Source: Bacillus_I endophytica_A
Lineage (GTDB): Bacteria > Bacillota > Bacilli > Bacillales > Bacillaceae_H
Length of the DNA: 64,000 nucleotides
NCBI RefSeq assembly: GCF_026790145.1
Contig: NZ_JALAMS010000003.1
Span: 124,001 to 188,000 of the forward strand
Reading direction: 5' to 3'
Shown here: positions 9,901-16,737 of the stretch, piece after piece
Numbering within the stretch: position 1 is the stretch's first letter
How the letters are laid out: each line of letters begins with the position of its first letter
Notes under the pieces: model-generated
Told to the model about the DNA's origin: nothing
The model's input: the letters and a program-made list of their open reading frames with translations, nothing else
Database searches by the model: none
Program-made: the position numbers and the translations under genes

Positions 9901-10169
9901 ATCCTGAAGCCCAAAGTGAAGAAAGCATTGACAGTATGGAGCTTGCTCGCTCAACGAAAGAAGAAAAGCAAAAAAGAATTGTTGACCTGCAAAATTTCCA
10001 AGAAAAATATAGAGGAAAAGCAGAAAGGGATTTAGAAAAATTAAAAGAAGTAGCTAGAAATGGTGGTAATATTTTCACAGAGTTGATGAATACCGTAAAG
10101 ACGGCTAGCCTTGGTCAAATTACTCATGCTTTGTATGAAGTAGGAGGGCAATATAGGCGGAATATGTAA
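6975..10169 (+). CDS. icmF: Fused isobutyryl-CoA mutase IcmF (B12-dependent, with G-protein chaperone domain)
   Basis: 1064 residues in the IcmF order: an N-terminal cobalamin domain with DGHDAS (His21 as cobalt ligand) and a glycine-rich stretch; a MeaI/MeaB-type GTPase chaperone with P-loop GTGGAGKSS starting near residue 186; and a large TIM-barrel mutase domain. In the substrate pocket, Phe554 (TAGVFPF) and Gln711 (GQNTCIF) match the Phe/Gln pair of isobutyryl-CoA mutases rather than the Tyr/Arg pair of methylmalonyl-CoA mutase. The reaction is adenosylcobalamin-dependent interconversion of isobutyryl-CoA and n-butyryl-CoA. GTG 6975 is taken as start, with AAGGTGGTGAG just upstream. It is the last gene of the fad operon and feeds butyryl-CoA to the dehydrogenases upstream; a terminator follows. 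Confidence 0.93.
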   Translation: MGYKRKHHIRFITASSLFDGHDASINIMRRLLQGSGVEVIHLGHNRSVDEIVQAALQEDVQGIAVSSYQGGHMEYFMYMYDLLQEKNAGHIKIYGGGGGVILPKEIRRLHEYGISHIFSPEDGRNYGLQGMIDKIIEECDVPLESKEVRLPLNSSDDQEVARLITHVENGGELPKGTPHNDIPVIGITGTGGAGKSSLTDELIRRFLMQFPSLTIAVLSIDPTKQKTGGALLGDRIRMNAVNSPRVFMRSLATRSSNHELSFAIDDAVTVVKEAGYDIVIVETSGIGQGDASITNICDLSLYVMTSEFGAPSQLEKIEMIDYADFIVINKFDKRGSEDAKRQVQKQYQRNHALFDKDFDSLPVYGTMANQFNDSGTNILFNDLVKKLNNQYNEKFEDSGIDICQKKEQHTIIPPSRQHYMREISDTVRRYHQDKLQQAEYATNLYRLQGAEELTFNENVKEHMRELQEKEKEKLSKESLKILETWEEKTASYKGDTFSTKVRGKTITTELVTTTLSGLKVPKVMLPSYHDYGDILKWVYRENTPGFFPFTAGVFPFKRKGEDPKRQFAGEGPPERTNRRFHYLSKGESAHRLSTAFDSVTLYGEDPNIRPDIFGKIGESGVSICTLDDMKELYKGFDLCAPTTSVSMTINGPAPILLAMFLNTAIDQAIDMREKELSRKLEQEEIEELKAHTLNVVRGTVQADILKEDQGQNTCIFSTEFALRMMGDIQQYFIDQKVRNYYSVSISGYHIAEAGANPISQLAFTLANGFTYVEYYLSRGMKIDEFAPNLSFFFSNGLDAEYTVIGRVARRIWAIVMREKYGGNERSQKLKYHVQTSGRSLHAQEISFNDIRTTLQALMALHDNCNSLHTNAYDEAITTPTEESVRRAMAIQLIVTKEHGLTKNENPLQGSFIVEELTDLVEEEVLKEFERISDRGGVLGAMEMQYQRSKIQDESMFYEMKKHTGELPIIGVNTYQNPEAQSEESIDSMELARSTKEEKQKRIVDLQNFQEKYRGKAERDLEKLKEVARNGGNIFTELMNTVKTASLGQITHALYEVGGQYRRNM

Positions 10170-10175
10170 TAGAGA

Positions 10176-10222
10176 GGAAAACCTTAATGAAATGAGACTT
10201 TCATAAGGTTTTCCCTTTTTTA
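10176..10222 (+). terminator. Intrinsic terminator after icmF
   Basis: GGAAAACCTTAATGAAA pairs with TTTCATAAGGTTTTCC (one bulged base) across a short loop and is followed by CTTTTTT. It separates the fad operon from rpoE. Confidence 0.85.
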
Positions 10223-10351
10223 GAAAAGAAGTTTGCTTAATGAATTTTTTGCTTATCAACACTAGCATAAATGGATAAAATTTGTTTATAATGAATGGTA
10301 TGTATTTCATGTTACACGTGATAAAATAATACTTGGTGTGTTTACACAACA

Positions 10352-10380
10352 TTGACAGGCTATAATAGTACAGTTATGAA
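10352..10380 (+). promoter_or_regulatory. Candidate sigma-A promoter of rpoE
   Basis: TTGACA (10352-10357), 17 bases, TATGAA (10375-10380). A TATAAT at 10361-10366 is nearby but lacks a well-placed -35. With the icmF terminator upstream, this would transcribe rpoE independently of the fad operon. Confidence 0.5.
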
Positions 10381-10423
10381 AACTTTATAGATAAGTTTGA
10401 TACATAGGAAGGGTGTGTCTATT

Positions 10424-10972
10424 TTGGGTCTAAACCAATATACTCAAGAAGAACTACGCGAAACGGCAATGATCGAGTTAGCGTTTGAAATTATGTCAGA
10501 TAGCAAAGAACCAAAAGCATTTTCTTTTCACGATCTAGTGGAAGAAATTCAAAAAAAAGTGGGTCTTTCAGAAGCAGAAGTGCGTCAACGTATTGCTCAA
10601 TTTTATACAGATTTAAACATTGATGGTCGTTTTGTTACGCTTGGGGACAACCACTGGGGGCTACGCAGCTGGTATCCTGTTGATCAGTCTGAAGAAGATC
10701 TTGTTGCAACAGTGAAAACAAAGAAAAGAAAAGCAAAAAGATATGCTAAAGACGATCTTGATGAATATGAAGATGCTGATGATGACTACGAAGAGTACAA
10801 TGATGTAGATAGTCTTGATGAAGAAGACTATGAAGAACTAGATGATGAAGAAGATTATGATGATATGCTTGAAGAAGAAGATTATGATCTAGATGATGAA
10901 GAACTAGATGAAGAAGATTTAGACGATGAAGAATTAGAGTATGAAGAGCTTGATGAGGATGAAAAATTATAA
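10424..10972 (+). CDS. rpoE: RNA polymerase delta subunit
   Basis: 182 residues. The N-terminal 90 residues form the folded HARE-HTH domain typical of delta (GLNQYTQEELRETAMIEL at the start, LDGRFVTLGDN-like and HWGLRSWYPVD near its end). A short basic patch (KTKKRKAKRYAK) follows, and then a tail made almost wholly of Asp, Glu and Tyr/Leu. Delta binds core RNA polymerase, displaces nucleic acid through the acidic tail and speeds recycling. TTG 10424 is chosen because AGGAAGGG lies about ten bases upstream and because family members start M-G-(L/I)-x-Q-Y. In-frame upstream codons at 10397 and 10415 have no suitable ribosome binding site. The pyrG promoter begins only seven bases after the stop. 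Confidence 0.93.
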   Translation: MGLNQYTQEELRETAMIELAFEIMSDSKEPKAFSFHDLVEEIQKKVGLSEAEVRQRIAQFYTDLNIDGRFVTLGDNHWGLRSWYPVDQSEEDLVATVKTKKRKAKRYAKDDLDEYEDADDDYEEYNDVDSLDEEDYEELDDEEDYDDMLEEEDYDLDDEELDEEDLDDEELEYEELDEDEKL

Positions 10973-10978
10973 AGAGCC

Positions 10979-11018
10979 TTGACTTTTAAGAGAGAACTTT
11001 GTAGAATTCTTTTTGGGC
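10979..11018 (+). promoter_or_regulatory. pyrG promoter with GGGC initiation site
   Basis: TTGACT (10979-10984), 17 bases, TAGAAT (11002-11007), then GGGCTC beginning at 11015, seven bases after the -10 element. Initiation at GGGC is the feature that permits reiterative G addition at low CTP in the B. subtilis pyrG system. Confidence 0.85.
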
Positions 11019-11052
11019 TCTTAAAATTAAAGCAATCTTTTATAAGATATAT

Positions 11053-11099
11053 ATTGCTCCCATTACTGCATGTGCAGGATGGGAGCAATTTTGTTTTTA
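11053..11099 (+). terminator. pyrG leader attenuator (CTP-sensing)
   Basis: ATTGCTCCCAT (11053-11063) pairs perfectly with ATGGGAGCAAT (11079-11089), with an inner CTGC/GCAG stem, followed by TTTTGTTTTT. The upstream arm holds the pyrimidine run GCUCCC. In the characterised B. subtilis mechanism, slippage at the 5' GGG when CTP is low adds extra G residues, which pair with this C/U-rich arm and prevent the terminator. The leader here has both required parts, about 40 bases apart. Confidence 0.85.
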
Positions 11100-11240
11100 T
11101 AGAGTTGTATATAAGATAAAGAGCAATTTTTTGATTTTTTTATATAAATTGGAAGCTCCCATTTTTGAAGGGAAGTTTTGCTAAAGTGTTGATCATTATT
11201 TTTATATGAATGATGACTTATAAGCTCGTGCAAACTTTTA

Positions 11241-11265
11241 AGAAGGATACATATGCCTTCTTTTT
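11241..11265 (+). terminator. Weak second hairpin in the pyrG leader
   Basis: AGAAGG (11241-11246) and CCTTCT (11256-11261) can pair across a nine-base loop and are followed by TTTTG. The stem is short, so terminator activity is doubtful. The rest of 11100-11321 is A/T-rich leader with nothing else recognised. Confidence 0.3.
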
Positions 11266-11321
11266 GCTTTTTCATAGAATTTTTTAAATAAGATAACCTA
11301 AATTTAGAGGGGGAAGTACAG

Positions 11322-12929
11322 ATGACAAAATATATCTTTGTAACTGGTGGAGTAGTATCATCACTTGGAAAAGGAATTACAGCAGCCTCTCTAGGCCGTT
11401 TATTAAAAAACCGTGGGTTAAGCGTAACAATCCAAAAGTTCGATCCATACATTAACGTTGACCCAGGAACAATGAGTCCATATCAGCATGGTGAAGTGTT
11501 TGTAACTGATGATGGTGCAGAAACAGACTTAGACTTAGGTCACTATGAGCGTTTCATTGATATCAACTTGAACAAATATAGCAACGTAACAACAGGGAAG
11601 ATTTATTCAACAGTATTAAGAAAAGAGCGTCGTGGAGACTATCTTGGTGGTACTGTGCAAGTTATCCCACACATCACAAATGAAATTAAAGATCGTGTAT
11701 TCCGTGCTGGAAAAGAAACGAATGCAGATGTGGTTATTACAGAAATTGGAGGAACAGTAGGGGATATCGAATCTCTTCCATTCCTTGAAGCTATTCGTCA
11801 AATCAAAAGCGACATTGGTCGTGACAATGTAATGTATATTCATTGTACGCTTGTTCCATATTTAAAAGCTGCAGGAGAAATGAAGACAAAACCAACACAG
11901 CATAGTGTAAAAGAACTTCGCAGCTTAGGTATTCAACCAAACGTCATTGTTGTACGTACAGAAATGCCAATTTCTCAAGACATGAAAGATAAGATTGCTT
12001 TATTCTGCGATATCGATACAAAAGCTGTTATTGAAGCTGGAGATGCAGAAACACTTTACGAAATTCCTTTAGCACTACAAGCTCAAAACCTTGATCAGCT
12101 AACTTGTGAACATTTAAAACTTCCTTGTCGTGAAGCAGATATGACAGAGTGGAAAGGCCTTGTTAATAAAGTGAAAAACCTTTCTGGTAAAGCAACGATT
12201 GCTCTTGTTGGTAAATATGTAGAGCTACAAGATGCTTACATTTCTGTTGTTGAGTCACTTCGCCATGCAGGTTATGATTTTGATACAGATGTAAAAGTCA
12301 AATGGTTAAATTCTGAAAACATTACAGAAGAAAATGTAAAAGAAGAACTTGCAAATGTTGATGGAATTATTGTACCGGGAGGATTTGGAGATCGTGGAAT
12401 CGAAGGGAAGATTACAACGATCAAATATGCTCGTGAAAATAAAGTACCATTCTTTGGTATTTGCTTAGGTATGCAGCTTGCATCTGTAGAGTTTGCTCGC
12501 CACGTTTTAGGTCTTACTGATGCTCATTCAGCAGAGATTGCACCTGAGACAACAAGCCCAATTATTGACCTTCTACCAGAACAAAAAGACGTAGAAGATT
12601 TAGGTGGAACACTTCGTCTTGGTTTATATCCATGTAAACTTGTTGATGGTACGTTAGCACAGCAAGCATACAAAGATGAAGTGGTATATGAACGCCACCG
12701 CCATCGCTATGAATTCAATAATGAATTCCGTCAAGCAATGGAAGATGAAGGTTTTGTTTTCTCTGGTACAAGCCCAGACGGTCGCCTAGTGGAAATTGTA
12801 GAGTTAAAAGACCACCCTTGGTTCTTAGCTTGTCAATTCCACCCAGAGTTCACATCACGTCCAACGCGTTCACAACCTCTATTTAGAGAGTTTGTTCGTG
12901 CTTCAATTGAGTTAGGTAAAAAACAATAA
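11322..12929 (+). CDS. pyrG: CTP synthase
   Basis: 535 residues, full length. The N-terminal synthetase domain opens with KYIFVTGGVVSSLGKGI (ATP P-loop type) and contains the EIGGTVGDIES motif. The C-terminal class I glutamine amidotransferase domain has PGGFGDRG, the nucleophile elbow FGICLGMQ and the HPEF motif of the catalytic triad. The enzyme aminates UTP to CTP using glutamine and ATP. The ATG follows AGAGGGGGAAGTACAG. The gene has its own promoter and leader attenuator, so expression should rise when CTP falls. A strong terminator follows. Confidence 0.97.
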   Translation: MTKYIFVTGGVVSSLGKGITAASLGRLLKNRGLSVTIQKFDPYINVDPGTMSPYQHGEVFVTDDGAETDLDLGHYERFIDINLNKYSNVTTGKIYSTVLRKERRGDYLGGTVQVIPHITNEIKDRVFRAGKETNADVVITEIGGTVGDIESLPFLEAIRQIKSDIGRDNVMYIHCTLVPYLKAAGEMKTKPTQHSVKELRSLGIQPNVIVVRTEMPISQDMKDKIALFCDIDTKAVIEAGDAETLYEIPLALQAQNLDQLTCEHLKLPCREADMTEWKGLVNKVKNLSGKATIALVGKYVELQDAYISVVESLRHAGYDFDTDVKVKWLNSENITEENVKEELANVDGIIVPGGFGDRGIEGKITTIKYARENKVPFFGICLGMQLASVEFARHVLGLTDAHSAEIAPETTSPIIDLLPEQKDVEDLGGTLRLGLYPCKLVDGTLAQQAYKDEVVYERHRHRYEFNNEFRQAMEDEGFVFSGTSPDGRLVEIVELKDHPWFLACQFHPEFTSRPTRSQPLFREFVRASIELGKKQ

Positions 12930-12933
12930 TATT

Positions 12934-12967
12934 AAAAAGCAGCTGATAATTATCAGCTGCTTTTTTT
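12934..12967. terminator. Bidirectional terminator between pyrG and ywjG
   Basis: A near-perfect palindrome, AAAAAGCAGCTGATA / TATCAGCTGCTTTTT, flanked by A and T runs on both sides, so it can end both converging transcripts. Confidence 0.9.
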
Positions 12968-13496
12968 ATTCGTATTCTTCCACCATTTCTTTTATTGTGA
13001 ATAGTACGGCATAGTAAGCATATAGGCCAACCATTGTAGAAGGAAAACCAAAGCGCTCTCCATCATCACCAGGGATAAGTGGTTTAAGAAGTTTTGTATC
13101 AATATGTACATCTGAATAGTCAGCTGCAGTTTCTCCCTCTTGTTTAGGGTCAAGAGCCCCCATAGTAACAAAAGGAATGTCTTTCTCAGTGATAGATTTA
13201 GCTAACTCTATAGCTTCTTGGTCATGAGCATATCGACTACAAACTAAAATTCGGTCAACGCTTGTTATATTTTCAAGGTTTTGGTTAGAAAGAAGAAGTT
13301 CAGCATTTAAAGCATCTGCTCCTTTTATTGCTTCAATAGCAATAGCCTCCATTTCTTGAAAACCATGGACGAAAAGTTTACCATCGCCTATGAGTCCTTG
13401 AGCAAGTATGCGTGCTCCATCTTCTATATTTAGCTCTTCTTTCTCACTTATTCGATTGAAGTATCCGTTCAATTGGGTTGTAAAAATCTTCATCAT
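12966..13496 (-). CDS. ywjG: YwjG family protein (DUF2529), SIS-like
   Basis: 176 residues, function unknown. It matches the YwjG/DUF2529 family by sequence feel and by its conserved position between pyrG and spo0F. The middle part (LFVHGFQEMEAIAIEAIKGAD, ILVCSRYAHDQEAIELAKSI, IPFVTMGA) looks like the alternating strands and helices of a sugar-isomerase (SIS) type fold, but no catalytic residues can be named. The frame extends to a GTG at 13508, but AGAGGTG overlaps that codon, so ATG 13496 (or 13493) is more likely. It reads convergent to pyrG and divergent from spo0F. Confidence 0.75.
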   Translation of the reverse strand: MMKIFTTQLNGYFNRISEKEELNIEDGARILAQGLIGDGKLFVHGFQEMEAIAIEAIKGADALNAELLLSNQNLENITSVDRILVCSRYAHDQEAIELAKSITEKDIPFVTMGALDPKQEGETAADYSDVHIDTKLLKPLIPGDDGERFGFPSTMVGLYAYYAVLFTIKEMVEEYE

Positions 13497-13655
13497 ATTA
13501 TTATTCACCTCTGCTAGCTATTATAGCTTACAACACCAAGGATTTAAAAAGCCGAACTATAAAAAAATAAGTATTTTATTCTGTGAAATGTTATTTTTGA
13601 TTATAATTAAGAAGTTCGAGCGCTTTCTCCGCTAAGAATATACAAAAAGTTATTT

Positions 13656-13693
13656 TTTGTGAAAGAAGGGATTTCTTTTTCTAAGTAGAATAG
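13656..13693 (+). promoter_or_regulatory. spo0F control region: candidate Spo0A box and sigma-H-like promoter
   Basis: TTTGTGAAA (13656-13664) differs at one base from the Spo0A box TTTGTCRAA. It is followed by AAGGGATTT (13666-13674) and GTAGAATAG (13685-13693), which resemble sigma-H -35 (RNAGGAWWW) and -10 (RNNGAATWW) elements with a ten-base spacer. spo0F in B. subtilis is transcribed by sigma-H and controlled by Spo0A; the match here is good but not exact. Confidence 0.5.
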
Positions 13694-13740
13694 AGTAAAG
13701 TAGTCCTCGGTACGAAAATTTATTTTAAGGTGGGATAGAA

Positions 13741-14112
13741 GTGAAAGAACGAATTTTAATTGTAGATGATCAGTACGGGATACGCATTCTTTTAACAGAA
13801 GTGTTGCAAAAAGAAGGATATAAAACACTTCAGGCTTCCAACGGCTTTGAAGCTATTGATATTGCAAAAGAACGCACGCCAGATTTAGTTTTATTAGATA
13901 TGAAAATTCCCGGAATGGATGGAATTGAAATTTTAAAGCGTCTAAAAGAACTAGATGCAACAGTGAAAGTCATCATTATGACAGCGTATGGGGAGCTTGA
14001 TATGATTCAAGAAGCAAAGGACTTAGGAGCGCTGACACACTTTGCAAAACCATTTGATATTGATGAAATTCGTCAAGCTGTAAAAAAATATATTCCAGTT
14101 AATACTAACTAG
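13741..14112 (+). CDS. spo0F: Sporulation phosphorelay response regulator Spo0F
   Basis: 123 residues, a stand-alone receiver domain. The acidic pocket is Asp9-Asp10 (LIVDDQYGIR), the phosphorylation site is Asp53 (VLLDMKIPGMDG), the conserved Thr is in IIMTAYGE, and the Lys is in FAKPFD. It takes phosphate from sporulation kinases and passes it to Spo0B, then to Spo0A. The start is GTG 13741, preceded by AAGGTGGGATAGAA. The product is nearly identical in layout to the B. subtilis protein, and synteny (pyrG-ywjG-spo0F-fbaA) is conserved. Confidence 0.96.
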   Translation: MKERILIVDDQYGIRILLTEVLQKEGYKTLQASNGFEAIDIAKERTPDLVLLDMKIPGMDGIEILKRLKELDATVKVIIMTAYGELDMIQEAKDLGALTHFAKPFDIDEIRQAVKKYIPVNTN

Positions 14113-14163
14113 TACTATAATCTCCTCGTTGCTGTGAAATTCTACATATCACTATTCAATCTC

Positions 14164-14189
14164 ACGGGCTTTGCTATGCGCGTTTTTTT
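14164..14189 (+). terminator. Possible weak terminator after spo0F
   Basis: ACGGGC and GCGCGT can pair with one mismatch across TTTGCTAT, followed by TTTTTTT. The stem is poor; the T run is the main evidence. Confidence 0.3.
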
Positions 14190-14250
14190 CTTGTATTAAC
14201 TGCATAAAATGTATAAAAATATGGCAGTTTTTTAAGAGAGGTTGCCTATT

Positions 14251-14259
14251 TTTGTCGAA
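14251..14259. promoter_or_regulatory. Perfect Spo0A box upstream of fbaA
   Basis: TTTGTCGAA matches the Spo0A box consensus (TTTGTCRAA) exactly. It lies between spo0F and fbaA, about 130 bases before the fbaA start and about 18 bases before a candidate -35 element. Confidence 0.55.
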
Positions 14260-14276
14260 CTCTGCTAGCTTTTATA

Positions 14277-14305
14277 TTGCCGTCAAGTTCGTAAATTGGT
14301 ATCCT
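14277..14305 (+). promoter_or_regulatory. Candidate fbaA promoter with extended -10
   Basis: TTGCCG (14277-14282), 17 bases, TGGTATCCT (TATCCT at 14300-14305 with a TGN extension). Both hexamers deviate from consensus. An alternative is TTGTAT (14191) with TATAAA (14212), with a short spacer. Confidence 0.4.
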
Positions 14306-14387
14306 AAAGATGTACTTACATTATTTTAAAGCTTTATTCCTTTTATTAAAGAAACGAGCTTTCAACAGTTTAGAGGAGGATTTACTA

Positions 14388-15245
14388 ATGCCATTAGTAT
14401 CAATGAAAGAAATGTTGAATACTGCTAAAGATAACGGTTATGCAGTAGGTCAATTCAACTTGAACAACTTAGAGTTCACGCAAGCGATTTTACAAGCAGC
14501 ACAAGAAGAAAAATCTCCAGTTATCCTTGGTGTTTCTGAAGGTGCAGGCCGTTACATGGGCGGATTCAAAACAATCGTGAAACTTGTTGAAGCACTTATG
14601 GAAGAATACAACGTAACAGTACCTGTTGCGATTCACCTTGACCATGGTTCAAGCTTTGAGTCTTGTGCAAAAGCTATTCATGCTGGCTTCACATCTGTTA
14701 TGATCGACGCTTCTCACGGTCCTTTCGAAGAGAACGTAGCGGTAACATCTAAAGTTGTTGAGCTTGCTCATTTCCACGGTGTATCTGTTGAAGCTGAGCT
14801 TGGAACTGTTGGTGGACAAGAAGATGACGTGATTGCAGAAGGCGTAATTTACGCAGATGCACAAGAATGTAAAGAGCTTGTAGAACGTACAGGTATCGAC
14901 TGCCTAGCTCCAGCACTTGGTTCTGTTCACGGTCCTTACAAAGGGGAACCAAACTTAGGATTCAAAGAAATGGAAGAAATCAGTGGTCTTACAAACATGC
15001 CGCTTGTATTACACGGTGGTACTGGAATTCCAACAAAAGATATCCAAAAAGCGATTTCTTTCGGTACAGCTAAAATCAATGTAAACACAGAAAACCAAAT
15101 TTCTTCTGCAAAAGCTGTTCGTGAAGTACTAGCAGCAGACGCTGAAGTATATGATCCACGTAAATACCTAGGACCAGCTCGTGAAGCAATTAAAGCGACT
15201 GTTATTGGTAAAATGCGTGAGTTTGGTTCTTCAAACAAAGCATAA
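14388..15245 (+). CDS. fbaA: Class II fructose-bisphosphate aldolase
   Basis: 285 residues, the usual length. The zinc and substrate motifs of the class II enzyme are visible: VPVAIHLDHGSSFE, MIDASHGPFEENV, LAPALGSVHGPYKGEP and LVLHGGTGIP. It cleaves fructose-1,6-bisphosphate to dihydroxyacetone phosphate and glyceraldehyde-3-phosphate in glycolysis and runs in reverse in gluconeogenesis. The frame is open back to 14310, but AGAGGAGGA at 14372-14380 fixes ATG 14388, giving the family N-terminus MPLVSMKEML. Codon choice is noticeably more biased than in its neighbours, as expected for a highly expressed gene. The glpX gene at 19.4 kb acts on the same metabolite. Confidence 0.97.
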   Translation: MPLVSMKEMLNTAKDNGYAVGQFNLNNLEFTQAILQAAQEEKSPVILGVSEGAGRYMGGFKTIVKLVEALMEEYNVTVPVAIHLDHGSSFESCAKAIHAGFTSVMIDASHGPFEENVAVTSKVVELAHFHGVSVEAELGTVGGQEDDVIAEGVIYADAQECKELVERTGIDCLAPALGSVHGPYKGEPNLGFKEMEEISGLTNMPLVLHGGTGIPTKDIQKAISFGTAKINVNTENQISSAKAVREVLAADAEVYDPRKYLGPAREAIKATVIGKMREFGSSNKA

Positions 15246-15255
15246 TTAAACATGT

Positions 15256-15288
15256 GAGGAAGTCTTTTTTACAAGCTTCCTCGCTTTT
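15256..15288 (+). terminator. Terminator after fbaA
   Basis: GAGGAAG (15256-15262) pairs with CTTCCTC (15276-15282), followed by GCTTTTAT. Seven pairs, 13-base loop, short T run. Confidence 0.6.
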
Positions 15289-15341
15289 ATATCTTTCTTG
15301 TAACCGTTTTAAATAAAAGGAAAAAAGAAGGGATGAGGAAA

Positions 15342-15989
15342 ATGAAATTTTTTATCGATACAGCGAATCTAGATGAAATCAAAGAAGCACATGAATTAGG
15401 AATTCTAGCTGGTGTTACAACAAACCCTAGCTTAGTTGCAAAAGAGAATGTATCTTTCGAAGAGCGTTTGAAAGAAATTGCTAGTCTTGTTCCAGGATCT
15501 GTAAGCGCAGAGGTTATTTCCTTGAAAGCAGAGGAAATGATTGAAGAAGGAAAAGAGCTTGCTAAAATTTCTCCGAATATTACGATAAAAGTTCCAATGA
15601 CTCCCGATGGCTTAAAAGCTGTCAAATATTTTTCTGAAGCGGGCATTAAAACAAACGTTACACTTGTTTTCTCTGCAAACCAAGCACTTTTAGCAGCACG
15701 TGCAGGTGCAACATACGTATCTCCATTTTTAGGACGTCTTGATGACCTTGGTCATGAGGGATTAGATTTAATCAGTGAAATTGCTGAAATCTTTGCGATT
15801 CATGATTTACCAACGGAGATTATTGCTGCAAGTATCCGTCATCCATTACATGTTAAAGAAGCAGCGTTACGTGGTGCAGATATTGCGACAATTCCGTTAA
15901 AAGTTATCATGCAACTTTTCCACCATCCATTAACAGAACAAGGTATCGAGAAATTCCTACAAGACTGGGAAGCTCGTGTGAACGTTTGA
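15342..15989 (+). CDS. tal: Transaldolase (small, TalC/MipB type)
   Basis: 215 residues, the short-subunit transaldolase/fructose-6-phosphate aldolase subfamily. The Schiff-base lysine is Lys83 in NITIKVPMT. Other motifs are FIDTANLDEI at the start, GVTTNPSL and FLGRLDD. It exchanges dihydroxyacetone units between sedoheptulose-7-phosphate and glyceraldehyde-3-phosphate in the pentose phosphate pathway; a true FSA activity cannot be excluded by reading alone. An in-frame ATG at 15333 exists, but AGAAGGG lies about nine bases before ATG 15342, which also gives the family N-terminus. It corresponds to B. subtilis ywjH/tal, in the same position after fbaA. Confidence 0.92.
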   Translation: MKFFIDTANLDEIKEAHELGILAGVTTNPSLVAKENVSFEERLKEIASLVPGSVSAEVISLKAEEMIEEGKELAKISPNITIKVPMTPDGLKAVKYFSEAGIKTNVTLVFSANQALLAARAGATYVSPFLGRLDDLGHEGLDLISEIAEIFAIHDLPTEIIAASIRHPLHVKEAALRGADIATIPLKVIMQLFHHPLTEQGIEKFLQDWEARVNV

Positions 15990-15994
15990 TAGAT

Positions 15995-16028
15995 GAAAAA
16001 ATCCCTCTAGATATATCTAGAGGGATTT
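15995..16028. terminator. Strong bidirectional terminator after tal
   Basis: AAAAAATCCCTCTAGAT pairs with ATCTAGAGGGATTTTTTT. A and T runs on both sides suit tal and the converging membrane-protein gene. Confidence 0.92.
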
Positions 16029-16033
16029 TTTTG

Positions 16034-16693
16034 TTAGACCCATCCATTCTGAAGGGACTTAGACCATTTTTTAAAAGAATATTGAATTAGGAATAATGAT
16101 AAGGTAATAAAGAAACTAATGGAAAAATTAATAGGCAATGTCCAAACACCTTCAAATAAATACCTTGAGACAATAAATGATGGAATACTTAATACTCCAA
16201 CGATGATAGTAATTATAGTCCATAACTTTGAATCTGCATTTTTAAGTAACTTCATGAAGCAAGTAATAAGAAGAGCTAAAGAAATTAAACTAATAAGATA
16301 AGGAATGATTGAAAATGTATCTTTTGAGAACCTGTCAAAGAATGTGCTAAGAAACTGCCCTGCTGTTTTCACAATAAACATCCACATAAGCATTAAGATT
16401 CCAAAATAAAAGGCATCAATTAGATGAACTAATTTTGTTTCCTTAGGTAAGTTCGCTACAATGTCTTTACTATATTGTTTTAAGTCCCGCCTGAATAAAT
16501 CTTCTGCATTTTTCCCGTGTTTTTGCCCTGTGATTAAGTGCTCAATAATTTCTATAAGCGTTTCCTTTGTTGCTCGTTCAGAAACATTGCTTCCTCGTAC
16601 ATAGGTAAGCACTATTTCGTAAGCAGCAGCATTTTCCTTTGTTAAACTTCTATGAAGAATAGTATTCCTTTTAATTAGTTCTTCTGTAGTCAA
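16034..16693 (-). CDS. Integral membrane protein, DUF1129-like, in a padR operon
   Basis: 219 residues; function unknown. A soluble N-terminal third (ELIKRNTILHRSLTKENAAAY ... EIIEHLITGQKHGKNAEDLF) precedes four hydrophobic helices (roughly residues 93-110, 130-150, 156-175 and 185-205). The layout resembles the DUF1129 family often found beside PadR regulators; I hold that family name loosely. The start is TTG 16693, preceded by AAAAGGAGC. It is clearly paralogous to the interrupted gene upstream (shared LIKRN/IIKRN, LPKETK, MWMFI, LPINFSISFFITLSLFLIQY-type C-terminus), so the two arose by tandem duplication. It is the last gene of the padR operon and shares the tal terminator. Confidence 0.7.
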   Translation of the reverse strand: MTTEELIKRNTILHRSLTKENAAAYEIVLTYVRGSNVSERATKETLIEIIEHLITGQKHGKNAEDLFRRDLKQYSKDIVANLPKETKLVHLIDAFYFGILMLMWMFIVKTAGQFLSTFFDRFSKDTFSIIPYLISLISLALLITCFMKLLKNADSKLWTIITIIVGVLSIPSFIVSRYLFEGVWTLPINFSISFFITLSLFLIQYSFKKWSKSLQNGWV

Positions 16694-16737
16694 CGTTTTT
16701 TGCTCCTTTTATAGATTTTTTTAGTTTATGTGAATGC

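Noticed and set aside
10745..10970. Apparent GAA/GAT tandem repeat
   Set aside because: Simply the acidic tail of the delta subunit, normal for the family.
10882..11088. Serine-rich minus-strand frame at the rpoE-pyrG junction
   Set aside because: Reverse complement of the Asp/Glu repeat of rpoE (GAA/GAT read as TTC/ATC/TCT); it also overlaps the pyrG promoter.
14936..15253. 105-codon minus-strand frame in fbaA
   Set aside because: Antisense shadow of a highly biased codon pattern in a highly expressed gene.
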